Shown one piece after another: positions 4,672 to 5,017 of a DNA stretch of 5,017 bases. Origin of the DNA: CAYOMP01 sp964405075 (GTDB lineage Bacteria; Bacillota; Clostridia; Lachnospirales; Lachnospiraceae); contig CAYOMP010000185.1 in the NCBI GenBank assembly GCA_964405075.1, positions 1 through 5,017 of the forward strand. Reading direction: 5' to 3'. Position 1 is the stretch's first letter. Every line of letters begins with the position of its first letter. The notes beneath the pieces were generated by a model, which worked only from the letters and a program-made list of their open reading frames with translations, did not search any database and had not been told where the DNA came from. The translations under genes and the position numbers were made by a program.

Positions 4672-5017
4672 GTTGGGAAAAAATAAAGCTTGGTGATATT
4701 GCTGATTTTAGCAATGGAATTAATTTTGGAAAAGATGCATATACAAAAGGCATAAAATTAGTAGGTGTTTCAAATTTTGGTAATAGATTTTATCCCGAAT
4801 ATGAAGAATTAGTAGAAATAAAAGAAGAAATCGTAAAAAAAAATGAATATCTACAAAACGGAGATATTGTTTTTGTGCGTTCTAATGGAAATAAAGAGTT
4901 AGTTGGTAGATGTATGTTAATTGATAATCTGCCTGCAAAAGTTACATATTCGGGATTTTGCATACGTGCAAGATTTAAAGATTTAGAAAAAAATAATCCT
5001 GTATTTTGGACATATCA
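4668..5017 (+). CDS. hsdS: Type I R-M specificity subunit HsdS, 5' part (cut by window end)
   Basis: HsdS recognises the bipartite DNA target and docks HsdM, and HsdR where present. The visible 116 residues cover most of the first target-recognition domain. They begin WEKIKLGDIADFSNGINFGK, the usual HsdS opening; LQNGDIVFVRSNGNKELVGR follows at about 76-95 and YSGFCIRARF at about 106-115. These are typical conserved landmarks around a variable core. The ATG at 4668 overlaps the hsdM stop as ATGA, with AAGGAG 9 nt upstream, so translation is coupled to hsdM. This stretch looks more AT-rich than hsdM, as often seen in recombining specificity genes. The second recognition domain and central helices lie beyond the window. 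Confidence 0.93.
   Translation, partial: MSWEKIKLGDIADFSNGINFGKDAYTKGIKLVGVSNFGNRFYPEYEELVEIKEEIVKKNEYLQNGDIVFVRSNGNKELVGRCMLIDNLPAKVTYSGFCIRARFKDLEKNNPVFWTY

Noticed and set aside
1755..4753. Several minus-strand ORFs of 68-111 codons opposite the large genes
   Set aside because: They lie antisense to well-supported plus-strand genes, lack ribosome sites and have low-complexity translations. They are shadows of the coding frames.
1..5017. tRNA, rRNA, CRISPR array or intact transposase
   Set aside because: No cloverleaf, no rRNA-like block, no regularly spaced direct repeats and no transposase motif were seen on either strand.

Overview
The window looks like a chromosomal piece of a low-GC Firmicute, most likely a Clostridia/Lachnospiraceae gut-type bacterium. 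The grounds are very AT-rich intergenic DNA, strong GGAGG ribosome binding sites, sigma-A type promoters and the style of the HsdM and PspC proteins. It comes from a draft assembly: a run of ten N marks a scaffold gap at 1216-1225, so adjacency across that point rests on the assembler.

Layout: (1) 1-348 is AT-rich non-coding DNA with two promoter candidates. The second (extended -10 at 251-259) is straddled by a 7+7 bp inverted repeat that could be an operator. (2) 349-908 is a tight three-gene operon of small proteins: a 51-aa hypothetical protein, a 58-aa PspC-domain protein and a 74-aa hydrophobic membrane protein. The first two junctions are ATGA overlaps or near-contacts, which suggests an envelope-stress type module. 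(3) 909-1657 has no intact gene. It holds fragments that look like decayed coding sequence (possible ABC-ATPase starts, a short C-terminal fragment right of the gap, and a broken small gene at 1429-1592), one good intrinsic terminator, and a perfect 24-bp inverted repeat with a 7-nt loop just before the next ribosome binding site. (4) 1658-2326 encodes an unrecognised 222-aa soluble, helix-rich protein. (5) 2327-2597 is an intergenic region with several nested and mutually exclusive base-pairing arms, then a near-consensus promoter. (6) 2598-5017 is the start of a type I restriction-modification operon: a 61-aa HTH protein, hsdM (619 aa, complete) and hsdS (cut by the window end). hsdR is not in the window.

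How the parts fit: HsdM and HsdS together would form the adenine-N6 methyltransferase of a type I system, with HsdS setting the target site. The HTH protein is the first gene of that operon and is a candidate regulator. The 222-aa gene sits immediately upstream in the same orientation but appears to have its own expression signals. Its position beside a restriction locus makes a defence-related role possible but unproven. The least explained signals are the perfect 24-bp palindrome leading the orphan gene and the structured region 2354-2495.
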